Origin: Pampus argenteus
Lineage: Eukaryota; Chordata; Actinopteri; Scombriformes; Stromateidae
Length of the DNA stretch: 64,000 nt
Direction: 5' to 3'
Assembly: GCA_036937835.1 (NCBI GenBank)
Contig: CM072877.1
Location: forward strand, 20,366,501 to 20,430,500
The notes under the pieces are model-generated. The model saw only the letters and a list, made by a program, of their open reading frames with translations. It was not told where the DNA came from and searched no databases. Below are positions 12,801-25,500 of the stretch, piece after piece. Position 1 is the first letter of the stretch; each line of letters opens with the position of its first letter. The translations under genes were made by a program, and so were the position numbers.

Positions 12801-15666
12801 GAGAGAAGAGGATACAGAAGACAGGGTTAGATGGAGGCAACTGAATCACTGTGGAGACTCCTGAAGGGAAAAGATGAAGAAACAAATATAATATATAAAC
12901 AAATTAAATCAAATAAAAGGATAAATTAAAATCCCCATGTTTAGAATTTATTTGAGTCAGCTGTTTTAATGCATTATTTAAATGTAAATGAATTAAATGT
13001 ATGTTTATTGATTGATAAATAGGTTCAGGCCTTATCATCAGACATTGTCACCTGTATCTGTCTTTGCTCCTCAGGTGAGGGATGTTTGGTATGAAGCTGG
13101 AACTGTGTGGTTTGCACACAAGGATGGTTTCAACCTCGGTGAGATATGGAAACAATCCTACACATACATCATGCACACAAACAGTACAACAAGTCTTCCC
13201 AACATTAACCATCTTCTATATGGATGCATATGAAAAAGTTACTACACAGTTACTACACACCTTAGAAATACTGACTTGGCTCTTGGTGACGTACTTTAAC
13301 CACTCAGGTGTTCTGCTTCTTCACGGGGATGTAGGTGTGTTATCGATGAGGGACTTTATCTGCAAGATCAAAGTTTTCACACCCTGGATAGCAAAACTCC
13401 TATTTTATTGTTGTTAACGTACTCTGCACTCGTCTCAGCCACTCAGCTGAAGCCAGATGAAGGCACGCCTGAACTCCCAGAAGGCCGAGTGAGGGTCCGC
13501 CTGGAGACAGATGGGTCACTGCATGATGTCACAGAGCATGAAATTGAGAAGGTAGCTCAGCTCAGTTTCTATTGAAAGCAGCTGTTTGTTTTGTGATGGA
13601 CTGATGGCACCTCTCTGCCTCTACAGTGTAACCCCTCAGAGCTCGATCTGTGTGAGGATCTGAGCGACCTGCAGTCTGTGAACGAATGTGGAGTCCTGCA
13701 CACGCTGACCAGTCGAGTTAAAGCCAACCTGCCGCTCACACATGCAGGACCCAACCTGGTGAACTTCTGGCCTCCGTTACAAGCCCACAGCAAGGTGAAG
13801 ACTGACACTTCATCCATTTACCACCTGATTCATTCTGGCTTTTAGCTGCTTAGACTGATAGAAAAACCTCAGGTGCTTACAGAAAGGTACATATGCATTT
13901 AAAAGGATCAGTGCAAATTATTTGAAATAATGTTCCACGTTATAAATATATATTTATTTATACATGTATAAACATATAACAAATACAAAGACACTGAAAC
14001 GCTCCTTCTGCAAGCAACACGTCAGTCAATTCAATGTTAATATAAGAATATTGATCTAAAATAGCCTCAGCGAAACATGATTCTGTGAGTAGAAGTAAAG
14101 CCAGACAACCACAATCAACAAAGAGTCATAAAACAACATCAGATATTATTATAGATGGATATCAGTACATCTATAATAATATAATAAATAAGGTTTAATG
14201 CACTATGAAGGAAGACGTAGTCTAGTTACATATTTGAGTTAAATGTTGATTATTCTGAATCTTGCAGACAGACTGATTCTTCAGTACTTTTCATGAGACT
14301 CTGCTGGTTGTGATAAGAGGAAAGCATCAAAGGCAGACTGAAGATGAATAATTGTATTTTTCATTCTTCTTCTTTTCTGTTAGACTCCAAAGTCCCGTCG
14401 AGGCGAGTCGGTGTGGGACGCTCCTCCGGCTCTGGCTACTCTGGTTAAACGGGTGTATGTGTCCATGGTTGGCTCCAGGAGAGACCACAGTGTGTGCGCA
14501 GTGGGGCGCAGCGGGACCGGCAAGACCATGGCATGCCAAGCCTTCACACATGCTCTCCTCAAACAAGCTGGTACAACCGGAGAGAACATCAGCGGTGAGC
14601 ACAGTGCACACGGTGGTGATTGATGTCTGTACTTTGCAGCCTGTTTCTTCATCTTGTTTATGCATTTGTCTTTCTCCAGCGGAGCGCGTGCAGGCTATGT
14701 TCACCATACTCAGGTCTTTTGGCTGTGTGAGCTCTCAGCACAGTGATGCTTCATCTCGATTCGCCATGGTGTTCTCACTGGACTTTAACCACGCCGGACA
14801 GGCTGCTGCCGGGCACCTACAGGCACGCAACACTAATTTTATATATATATATGTTAAAGATGGATCATGTCTTTCCACCTGCTCACCCTCCACTCTCTCC
14901 TGTTGCTCCATCAGACGATGATGCTGGACAAATGGAAGGTGTGTCAGAAAACTCAAGGAGAGAGTAACTTCCTGGTTTTCTCTCAGATGCTGGCAGGAGC
15001 CAGCACAGAGATGAGGTAATGTCACTCATATATACATATAAATACTACAAATCTGTCATTTTTGGAGATTTTACTGTTTTTGTCAACACGTTATACACTT
15101 ACACTGAGGACGTTCTCCTTTATATTTCAGGACAGAGCTGCAGCTGCACCAGCTCCCTGAATCCAACTCTTTTGGTATAATTCATCCCACCAAGGTACAG
15201 TAAGTGTAGCAGAGCAGTCAGGGGTCACTTTCTGGCTAAACCGTTGTAGCAAACTGCTACTGCACTGTTCACAGTCCCCCTCTGACCTCAGTGCTCAGGT
15301 AAAGGTGAAGCACTGGGAGCGTAAAAATAGACAATGAAGCAAAAGGAGGTAAAATCACGCGTTGAAGTGAGCCATCGTGAAGAGACTCAGGCTGCGACGG
15401 TAGATGAGATGTGACTCAGCTGTTCTTCCTCCTCCCTCTCTGTTCCCAGGTTGAGGAGAAACAGCGAGCATCGGTTGCCTTCACCAAGCTGCTGGCTGCC
15501 ATGGAAATGTTGGGCTTCTCATCCGGCGAGCAGAAGGCGATATGGCACGTTCTGGCTGGTATTTACCATCTGGGAGCTGCCGGGGCCTGTAAAGGTAACA
15601 CTGATTCATTGTCATCATCACTCACACTGTGGTAGCAAGCAGAAAACACACACACACGCACGCACG

Positions 15667-15714
<48 letters not shown>

Positions 15715-18700
15715 TGCACACACTCCATTATCCCAAGTTATTTATTTAAAACGTAAATACAGACACCCAAAGACACAAAAATAAAGAAAATGAAAAGGCC
15801 AATAGAAACGTAGAGACTGAGGCTGAGGATCAGTAACAGTATGAATATTAGAGTTAAAGGCTCAATACACAACATTTAACCTCACTAGATATCAAGTCTT
15901 TACTGATGTTCTTCAACATTACTGAGTAAACGTTTGTTTTGGTCCGAGACGCTGATGCTGCGGCGCCATCTAGTGGGGCTGAAAGTCGTGTATTATATAA
16001 AATGATAAAGACATGAAGGGATTCATATGTTTTTGCCACTTTTTCCTTGAACTTGTATAAAGGGAAACAAACACACTCTGCTGTGACTGATATCCTTTAT
16101 TATAATCAACTCTGTCTGTCGGTCCCTTTGCACAGTGGGCAGGAGACAGTTTGTGAGTTTCGACAGCGCTCAGGTGGCCAGCAGAGTGCTGGGCTGTGAG
16201 GGAGAAGATCTTCACACCGCCATCTTCAAACATCACCTCCGCCAGCTGCTGCAGCGAGCCACCGGGGGCAGCAAGGAGCGAAATGCTGCTGTGGAGTCTG
16301 AAGAGGGTGAGAGACGAATAATACTGTAGGCCACTAATAAAGGGACATAAATCAGGTCCCTGTGAGGCTGGAAAAGCTCATTACACACTAGAAAACACAG
16401 CTGGTGGAAGAACTTTGATATTCTTACCATTACTCAATAATAATCAATAATTAGCCAATAATCAATAGCTTTTTAAAATGCAACTCCACATAAACGTAAT
16501 GCTAACACGATCCATCTAATAGGTGTCAATACATTTGAGTCTCATCAATAAAGTGCTGCGTGCAGGTCCCAGGCTGACAGCTGCTCAGTGTGTTGGTGGG
16601 ATGGCTGCTGGACTCTATGAGGAACTGTTCACCTGTATCGTCTCACTCATCAACAGGTGTGGATCCATCTCAGACTGCTGCATGTATTTATTTATAACGG
16701 TGAGGTTTTCTGCATAAATACAGGTGAATGACAACACCTGTATGAGAAGTAAATGAGGCTTTACTGTCACAAAGCTCCTGATCAGGTTTTGGGTTATTAA
16801 ACATTGTTTTCAGATTCACGTCCTGGTACCGGCTCAGTTTAGCTTGTCTGCCAACCTCACGGTGACATTTATTATAACATTTATACTAATATATAATATA
16901 ACACATATTGAAACGTCCATGCTGCCCAGTGTCCTTCAGGCCTCGTGTTTCATGTTATATTTATATATGTTATATGGATAAAGCACCATATTTCTACAGA
17001 CCACTGATGCTTCGGTGCATTGTTTTCCTCTCAGTATAACAGCTTTACTCATAGCAGCCACCTGTTTCATTACTCAGCAGCAGTCAGTGAGCAGGTGGTG
17101 TATCACAGTACATACACACATCAGATACACACATGTTACACGTGCGCTGTGTGGTTTGCAGGGCTCTGAGCGGTCAGCAGCTGGCGTTGGCCTCTGTGAT
17201 GGTGGTGGACACGCCGGGTCTGAGGAGCCCGAGACACTGTGCACAGGAGCGAGGAGCCAGCTGGTCCGAGCTCTGCCACAACTACCTGCAGGAGAGGCTG
17301 CTGGAGCACTACCACACACACACCTTCAGACACACACTGGACAGATACGCACAGGTAACACACACACACACAGCCGCCAGGATCACTGCTAGGTGATAAA
17401 GAAGAACACATACTGTCGTTACAGGAGGAGATACGACAAATCGGATCAGATTTATAAGTTGTAAAAATTGACACGATTAATATCAGCCAGTTTAATCTAT
17501 AAGGTCAGTTAAAGTTTCTCAATTACTAGTTTAATTACATGTACAGTATCTGTGTGGCTGTTTAACCACATTCTTAGTAGTTTTTTCAATAGTTAACTAC
17601 TTTGGGTCATGTAGTTTAGGTAGTAGTTTTACAATATATACAATATGACACAATATGACACAATATGACCATTTAATGAAAATCACCTGCTGTTGTGCAA
17701 CCAAATACGATGAATCTTACATGTCACGGCCTCGGTGAGGATTGGCCTGTCCTGGTCCATAAATCAAACACACCTACACGTTACTCAGTGTTGTACCTCC
17801 ATGAGTCCAAACTCAGATTGTGATGATTTCCTAGTTTTAGTTTGTCAAGATATGACAACAACGATACTACTGAGTGGCACTGATGGTGGTCCCACACACA
17901 TGTCGTCTGTTGCAGGAGAAGGTCTGTGTGGAGTTTGAGTGTCCAGAGAGCAGCCCGGCGGAGGTGGTGTCTGCCGTCGACCAGCCGCCTCCACAGGTAC
18001 GCAGCTCATACCTAAAACACAAAGGACACACAAGTCTGGGAGGGAGGATTACAGCCACACAGGAAGCAAGAGCTCATTTTTCTCCTTTTGTGGTAATTAT
18101 ATAACATCTGTGTGTGTGTTTAAGGTCCGGGCGGCGGATGGAGACCCCAGAGGTCTGTTATGGGTTCTGGATGAGGAGATGCTCACTCCAGCCTCCAGTG
18201 AGAACGAAGCCCTGCAGAGAGTCTGCCAGTATTACAGCAACACTGGTAAAAACACACACACTCTTTAAAAACCTACATCACACTCATTTAGTGGAGGATA
18301 TCATGAATATTTCTGTTGCTGCAGTGCGTCAGTGTGAGCAGCCGCTGCAGTGTGAGGTGAACCACCTGATGGGCCGTGACCCGGTCCGCTACGACCTCAC
18401 TGGATGGTTTGGTCTGATCCAGAACAACCCGTCTGCTCTCAACGCTGTCTCCCTGCTCCAAAACTCCACCATGTAAGTCTGTTAAAGGCGATATTCACAC
18501 TTTATTGATGAGCATTTTACAGCAGGCTGTGGCCAAAAGTATGTAGACAACGCTGTCTATGTACTTTTGGTACGAGTCTGTTTTTCTCTGTTTGATTAAA
18601 GAATGAGGCTGGCTATTTACTGGCTAAGTGTTGTGTGTGTATCACAGCCTGATATATCGTCTTTCTCTCTCTTCCTCTGTTGTTGTCCAGAAACTATTAG

Positions 18701-21028
18701 AAACACATAGAAACGGCTGCAGAGACTAATAACAGATGATGTTTTCAGTCTCCAGAGAGCAGTTCTGTGTAAGGCTAGTTCTAGTGTAGCTTGTAGTGCT
18801 AAATATCACAGCCTCTTGACTCTGTACTTGTAGAGCTGGAGGTAAATCTATATATATATATATAGTAAATATATGGTTATTCAGACATGTCTGCTACCGT
18901 CTCATTACTGTGTTTACGAGCAGTCATTGAAGCAGAGCAGTGATCACGGTGAACAGAAAGTCTGCAGTGTAACATGTCTTCATGTCTTCTTCTTCAAGGC
19001 CATCAGACGATCGTATAAGAAATTGATGAGAAGTGAAAGTTTTCCCAGTTGAACTGGAGGCTGTTGTAGCAGCAGATTAACCCCTTACAGACGGGTGTAG
19101 TTGGTTTGATTTGTTTCATTACTGTTGACAGTTGCCAGTGATCTTCCTTTATCTTCCTCAGAGGGGTGGTGAAGGCCGTGTTTACCCCCAGAGTCTCTCT
19201 GCCCCCTATGTGTCGAGGTCTGGGGGGGCTGGAGGGCGGCAGCCAGCGCTCGCTGCAGAGGAACGGCACCGTCAGGAAGACCTTCAGCGGGGGGATGGCA
19301 GCCATACGCAGACACTCCCAATGTATCGCAGTGAAGCTACAAGCTGTAAGTGTCCCCACACAGTCCTCATCTCCTCTGTATCTGCTCTCTGTGTCACCGT
19401 CCTGTTCCCTCCCCACAGGATGCTCTGGTGAATCTGATTCGTCGAGCCAGGCCGGTGTTCCTGCAGTGTGTGAGCGCAAAGACGGACACAGGAAGCTTTG
19501 ACATACCGGCCCTCAGAGTTCAGCTGCACTCCACGCAGATCCTGTCGTCCCTGCAGCTCTACCGCACAGGTCAGCACTTCACTGCAACCACTGCCACTAT
19601 TGAGCTTATTTTAAAACTATATTTGTATTATACTTTTCACAAACAGACACCAGCAGCAATATAAGCAACACACATCGGCCACAAGAACAAGATCAGACTT
19701 GGATCCATGACGTCTGATGAGCACAGTGCCTTTACAGTCAGTGGAGAGAAAGAAGAAAGAAAAAGTCCCACCTTAGATCCATCATTATTAATACGATACC
19801 TTACTATATCTTTCTATTTTGCATTTAAATATTGGCATTAAATATCATTATCATCATATTTCTGGAATATTACACAGCCTTCTTTGATAAGAGCCTTCGG
19901 TATAAAGACATACAGGTTCACATTCGGTATCGATAACATCATCCTGAGATTAAACAGGATTATAAGTCTAGTACTTCTGTACTTTCCACCTGTTTCCTCC
20001 CTTTTGGCTGTTTTCATTTATGTTTCATCTTTATCTGTCGTTTGTTTAAATTTATATTCAGTTTTATCTCACTCTGAGATTGTAGTTTTCCATCACAGTT
20101 TTTGGATGAAATGTACCTTTAATGTCCTTCCTAATCTCTCTCTATGTCTCTAGGTTATCCAGAGCACATGACTCTGAGTGACTTCAGGTGTCATTTCCAG
20201 GCTTTATCTCCTCCAATTATGAAACGTTACGCTTCAATTTTTGTGAGCCATGATGAGAGGAAGGTCAGTGAGATGAACCTCTTGACAAACAGCACGTCTC
20301 TGATCTGCAGCGCAGAATTAAAAACATTTCCTGCTTTCTGTGTCTCAGGCGGTGGAGGAGCTGCTGGTCGAACTGGATCTGGATAAAAAGAGCATCGTCG
20401 TGGGTGCCAGCAGGGTGAGGAGCTGCTCCTCTTATCAAACCGCAGTACGTGAATCTAGCTGATGTGACTCATGAATCCTCTTCCTGCTGTGTCTCAGGTG
20501 TTTATGAAGCGAGGTGTGCTGCGCTACCTGGAGCAGCGGAGGGATCAGCAGGTGACCGGCTGGCTCCTCTACCTACAGGCCTCCTGCATGGGACACCTGG
20601 CCCGCCAGAAATACCGCAAACTCAAGGTCAGCGTCTTGCTTGTTGTGATGCAGTGAGAAGCGACACACAGAAATATATTAGACATTAGTACGCCATAAAA
20701 AGATTTAGTATGCTGAAAGTACCAGAACTTTGTTAGAGCAGTTGAAGTAAAAAGTAAAAAGTAGAAGTATGTGATTCAGGCGCTTTCATCAGGCCAGAAT
20801 GAAATGTATTAATGATTGTTTTATTTCATTTTTTCATTTTTTGTCATAATCTTTACACTTGTCACCTCAATCTGCTTGATTATTTCCTTGATTATTTGTT
20901 TAGTTATGAAATGTCAAAAAATACTTTCACAGTTTCTCAGTTGATGTCTTCAAATTCTTTGTATTAGTTAAAAATATTTTCAATCTACTGTATGTATTAC
21001 ATAGGAAAACAGCCATCTATAGCTCATT

Positions 21029-21068
<40 letters not shown>

Positions 21069-21247
21069 TGTGTGCGTGTGTGTGTGCGTGTGTGTGTGTG
21101 TAGGTGCAGCAGATGGCTGTCAGATGTCTACAGATGAACCTGCGGGCTCTGAGGGCCGTGGCCAAATGGAGCTGGTGGAAACTTTTCTGCCGAGTTCGTC
21201 CTCTGCTGGACGTCAACATGGACAATGACAGGCTCAGAGCCAAAGAG

Positions 21248-21311
<64 letters not shown>

Positions 21312-22519
21312 ACACACACACACAGACAGACACACACGCACACACACCCACACAGAAAGATGTTTCCGAGGCTGTGAGATGCTGTTCCATCGTTTCAGGA
21401 TGAGATATCAGCTCTGAGACGCCGCCTGGAGAAATCAGAGAAAGAGAGGAACGAGCTGAGGCAGACTGCAGACAGCCTGGAGACCAAGGTCTGCACACAC
21501 ACTCCCACATACACACACTGACATTACACACACTCATGCTGTGATCTGTATGTGTAGGTTACAGCTGTGACATCTGAGCTAAGTGATGAGCGTTTCCATG
21601 GTGACGCGGTGGGACAGGCTCTGGATGTGGAGAGAGCAGAGAGACTTCGGCTCAGCAGGGAGAACAAAGACCTGCAGGTACATCAACTGAGGATTTGAAA
21701 AGTGATTGATTACTCATTAATCCGTCCTGAGGATTGAAGTAATAAAGTGATGACACTTCTCTTTTCTTCTCCTGGGTCCTGTGATTTGTTCTACTGCTTG
21801 ATATATCACCTTTCTATTACACACCTTTAAATTATTACATCCTCTTTATTGCCAAACGTGTGTTTTGTATTAAATCTCAGGCTCGTCTGGATCAGTGTAA
21901 AGTCAACATGGAAACCCTGGAGAAGCAGCTGGAGGAGGAGAAACAGAAAGTCCAGCTGTCTGAGAGTCAGAGAGTGGCAGTGACAGGTAAAGGAGGACTC
22001 AGCTCACCTGTGTCCATTTGTACTTAAATCCAGTGATTCCCAACATGGTCAAAGTTATAAAACTTGAGGTAAACGTGTATAAATGTCACTTCAACACTTC
22101 AACACTGGCGTCAGTGCATCACGCTGTAAACATTAAATTCTGATCTGCATGTTAACAAGCTGAACTAATATGATGGACAAACATCAATGTGTTGATCAGA
22201 GTTATCATTTAGCATATTAGCATTTAACAGAGCCACTAGCATGGCTGTAGATAGAGTGCAGGTTCAATATGATCCTGTGACGCATAATTAGATTGACCCT
22301 CAAGTCACATCCACCCGTCTCCACACAGAAAGTGAGCTGGCCATGCAGTTGGAGTGCTGCCAGACGGAGGTTGAATTTGTCCGCAGACGACTGAAGCAGA
22401 CGGAGGAAAAGCTGGAGACAGAGAGACAGAACCGACAACAGCTCGATACCAAGGTGAGACAGGACACTCTGACGTGCACGACCACACTGACGGAAGATTA
22501 AATGTGTGAGGATAATAAG

Positions 22520-22564
<45 letters not shown>

Positions 22565-25500
22565 AGGTGACTGCGCTGCAGGCCCAGCTGGAGCAGTCCA
22601 GGAGGAGTGTGATAGAACTGAAACGGCACTGCCGCCGTGTGACCTCTGACCTCCAGGACGCCCGAGTCCTCACCGACAGCCTGCAGAGCCGGATGCATGA
22701 AGTGGACCGCAAACAGAGAAGGTGTCTTTAAATATGATGATATCATCCTAGTAGTAGCAGTAGTAGTACTAGCAGTAGTAGTACTAGTAGTACTAGTAGT
22801 AGTAGTTGTAGTAGTAGTAGTAGTACTAGTAGTAGCAGTAGTAGTAGTAGGCCTCTGCTGCTATATATACACTACCGGTCAACAGTTCTCAAACATTATT
22901 GTGTCATTGTTCTCTTTAATAATCTGGTTAGTTTGGGGCCAATTTTTCACTTCGGCTTTTTTATTCTTTTTGGGGTTTTTTTTGATATGCGACTGTTACA
23001 GGGAAGAAAGTTTGAGCCACTTTAGGAGGCTCAACAGGGTCAGGAATAGACTCCTAAACAGAAGATTAAATGTTTGGATGTGTTGAAGTGGTGATTGTTG
23101 ACATGTGGAGAGAAATAAAGACCATAAAGATTATTCATATTACTCATACGCTCACAACTCACAACTCATATACATGTATTATAAAAAGCTCCTTTATACA
23201 AAGCAACAATATTATGAGACAGGTGGGGAATCAATGAAACTCCTTTGGACATCCCTCGTTGCTCCATCATCTTCGTATCAGTGCCTCTGTTGTCTGTTTA
23301 GAAATAAAAATAATGTTGTTTGCTGTTAGTCAGTTAAATCATTTGAAAGCACTAAAGTCTGTGTGTGTTTCAGGTTCGACAGTGAGCTGACTCAGGCCTT
23401 GGAGGAAGCAGAGAATGAGAGAGAGCAAAAGGACAAAGCCTTTCAGGAAAACAGCTCTCTGGGGACTGAAATCAACACGCTGCGCCTCAACCTGCAGGTG
23501 TGTTTGTACACAGAACCAAGAAACCTCGGTCCTGCAGCCCTGCAGTGCATTAGTGTTAATGACATATGAGTTATTATCAGCTCTGCTGCCTTCATCTCTC
23601 CAATAATGTCAGCAAAGAGAAGCACTGATGGTAAAATAATGTTTTAATAGCGATCATTCATCACCTGACAAAGAGCACACATGGTGGAAGTTTCAGTAGT
23701 CATGTCTGATTCATGAAATGATGTCATGCCAGTAAAATGACGCAGATTTCACCGTAGATCAATGAGTTGGACACGTCGGTGCTGTGAAAACAGTGTGGAG
23801 TCATACATGTATGACAGACTCGAGAAGTTGCTTTTGGCAGCTCACAGCTGACTAAAAGGTTAACACTACGGCGCGTTGCATGACGTCACCTGAGTCAGCG
23901 TCGGCGTTGTGGACTTAGAGAGAAGTGAGGACACCACAACGCTGACACAAAGGAGATATGATGCCAAATGAAATGGACCGTTAACCTTGCTTCATCCCAT
24001 GTGACCAAACCTGCCAGATTGCAAGATTAGACTATTTAACCTGAGCGGACTCAGAAGACGCTGCAATAACCAGAGGACAAAAAAGCTGAAGGATGAACAC
24101 ATTGTGTTTTAAACCAGCTGAGCGTCTGTGTGTGGGTGTTTGCAGGAGAGCCAGTCAGAGGTGGGCCGTCTGCAGAAGCAGAAGGAGGAGTTGTGTGCTC
24201 AGATCCGTGACCTCAGCCTGCCAGTTGATCTCGCCACGGATTCGCTACCTGACCTCAAGAAACAGCTTCGCCTCCTGGAGAGTCAGGCCAGCGAGAGAGT
24301 GGAGGAAGTCACCAAGCTCACCGCCAAAATACAACAGCAGCAACAGGTGCTTACAATGCACACAGACACATTCAAATATATTTACTCGCTGCGTTGCTCG
24401 CTTCATTTCTCTTCTGTTTTCTCTGATAGATCCACATGCGTTTTGAGATGGAGATGGAGCGGATGAAACAGATGCATCAGAAAGAGTTGGAGGATAAAGA
24501 AGAGGAGTTGGAGGATGTACACAAGTCCTCTCAGAGACGGGTAGGTTAACATAAAGGATTGTACTATTCAAACCTGGAGGTCAGTCAGAGGTTATTGGTA
24601 GAGTCCCCATTAGTTAAGTCTGGATTGTTAGCTCAGCTGCCCAGTCACATGACCCTCACCTTTCAATTCATATCGGTCCCTCGAGGGTCTCCTGTAGGTG
24701 CATAATATGGTTTAGGGTTAATATATGACCTGCAGATTGAAAGGAAGAATGATGAATACGTTAGTTCCCTCTGGAAGAGTTTAAGAGTTTGAGAGTTGAG
24801 ATGCTTCTGTTATTTTGTGCTGTTTATTTTTATGAGCCTCCACAGATGATGATGTTTTTATGTGCACCATTATGCATCCTGCTGCAGGGAAATTCTTCTG
24901 TCACAGACAATAAAAGCTCTTCGCACCAGTCGTTCACCTTCATATTGTTTGGTATGTGTGTAGCTGAAGCAGTTGGAGATGCAGTTGGAGCAGGAGTACG
25001 AGGAAAAACAGATGGTGATTCATGAGAAGCACGACTTGGAAGGACTCATTGCAACTCTGTGTGATCAGGTACACAACACACACACACACACACACACACA
25101 TTAAACTACTCAGTTGAAGGTGCAATATGTGAGAATCATGTTTATTAATTATTTAAACAATAAAAATGAGTTTACCCCTTTATTTATGTGGTAGTCTATA
25201 ACAAACTCAATCACCTTTGGCTCATTGTAGATTCTCATTATTGTTGGTTAATGTTCTCGGGGTGATGAATATGTCATTCTTACATTACAAGCTCCATAAA
25301 ACAAGCACATGCATCAAGGAGGCAGAGCCTAATTAAGTGCTCTGTGTCATGTCACAGATGTAAATGGATTAGTGATAAGTGGCCTGGACCTGGTCTGTGG
25401 CCAGAAAACAGATTTAGAGTGAAGAACCGGCTTTCTTGTCTCTCCTGCATTGTTTGTGTTGTTCTGATCATAGTTCGAAGGATCAGTGTAACCTTTGTGG

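Noticed and set aside
14334..14383. A tRNA or small RNA gene near intron boundaries
   Set aside because: No A-box/B-box pair or cloverleaf could be traced here or elsewhere in the window by eye.
22697..23086. Open frame rich in Val/Leu after myo18b exon 28
   Set aside because: It reads through the exon 28 donor into an (AGT)n repeat; homology and phase end the exon at 22721.
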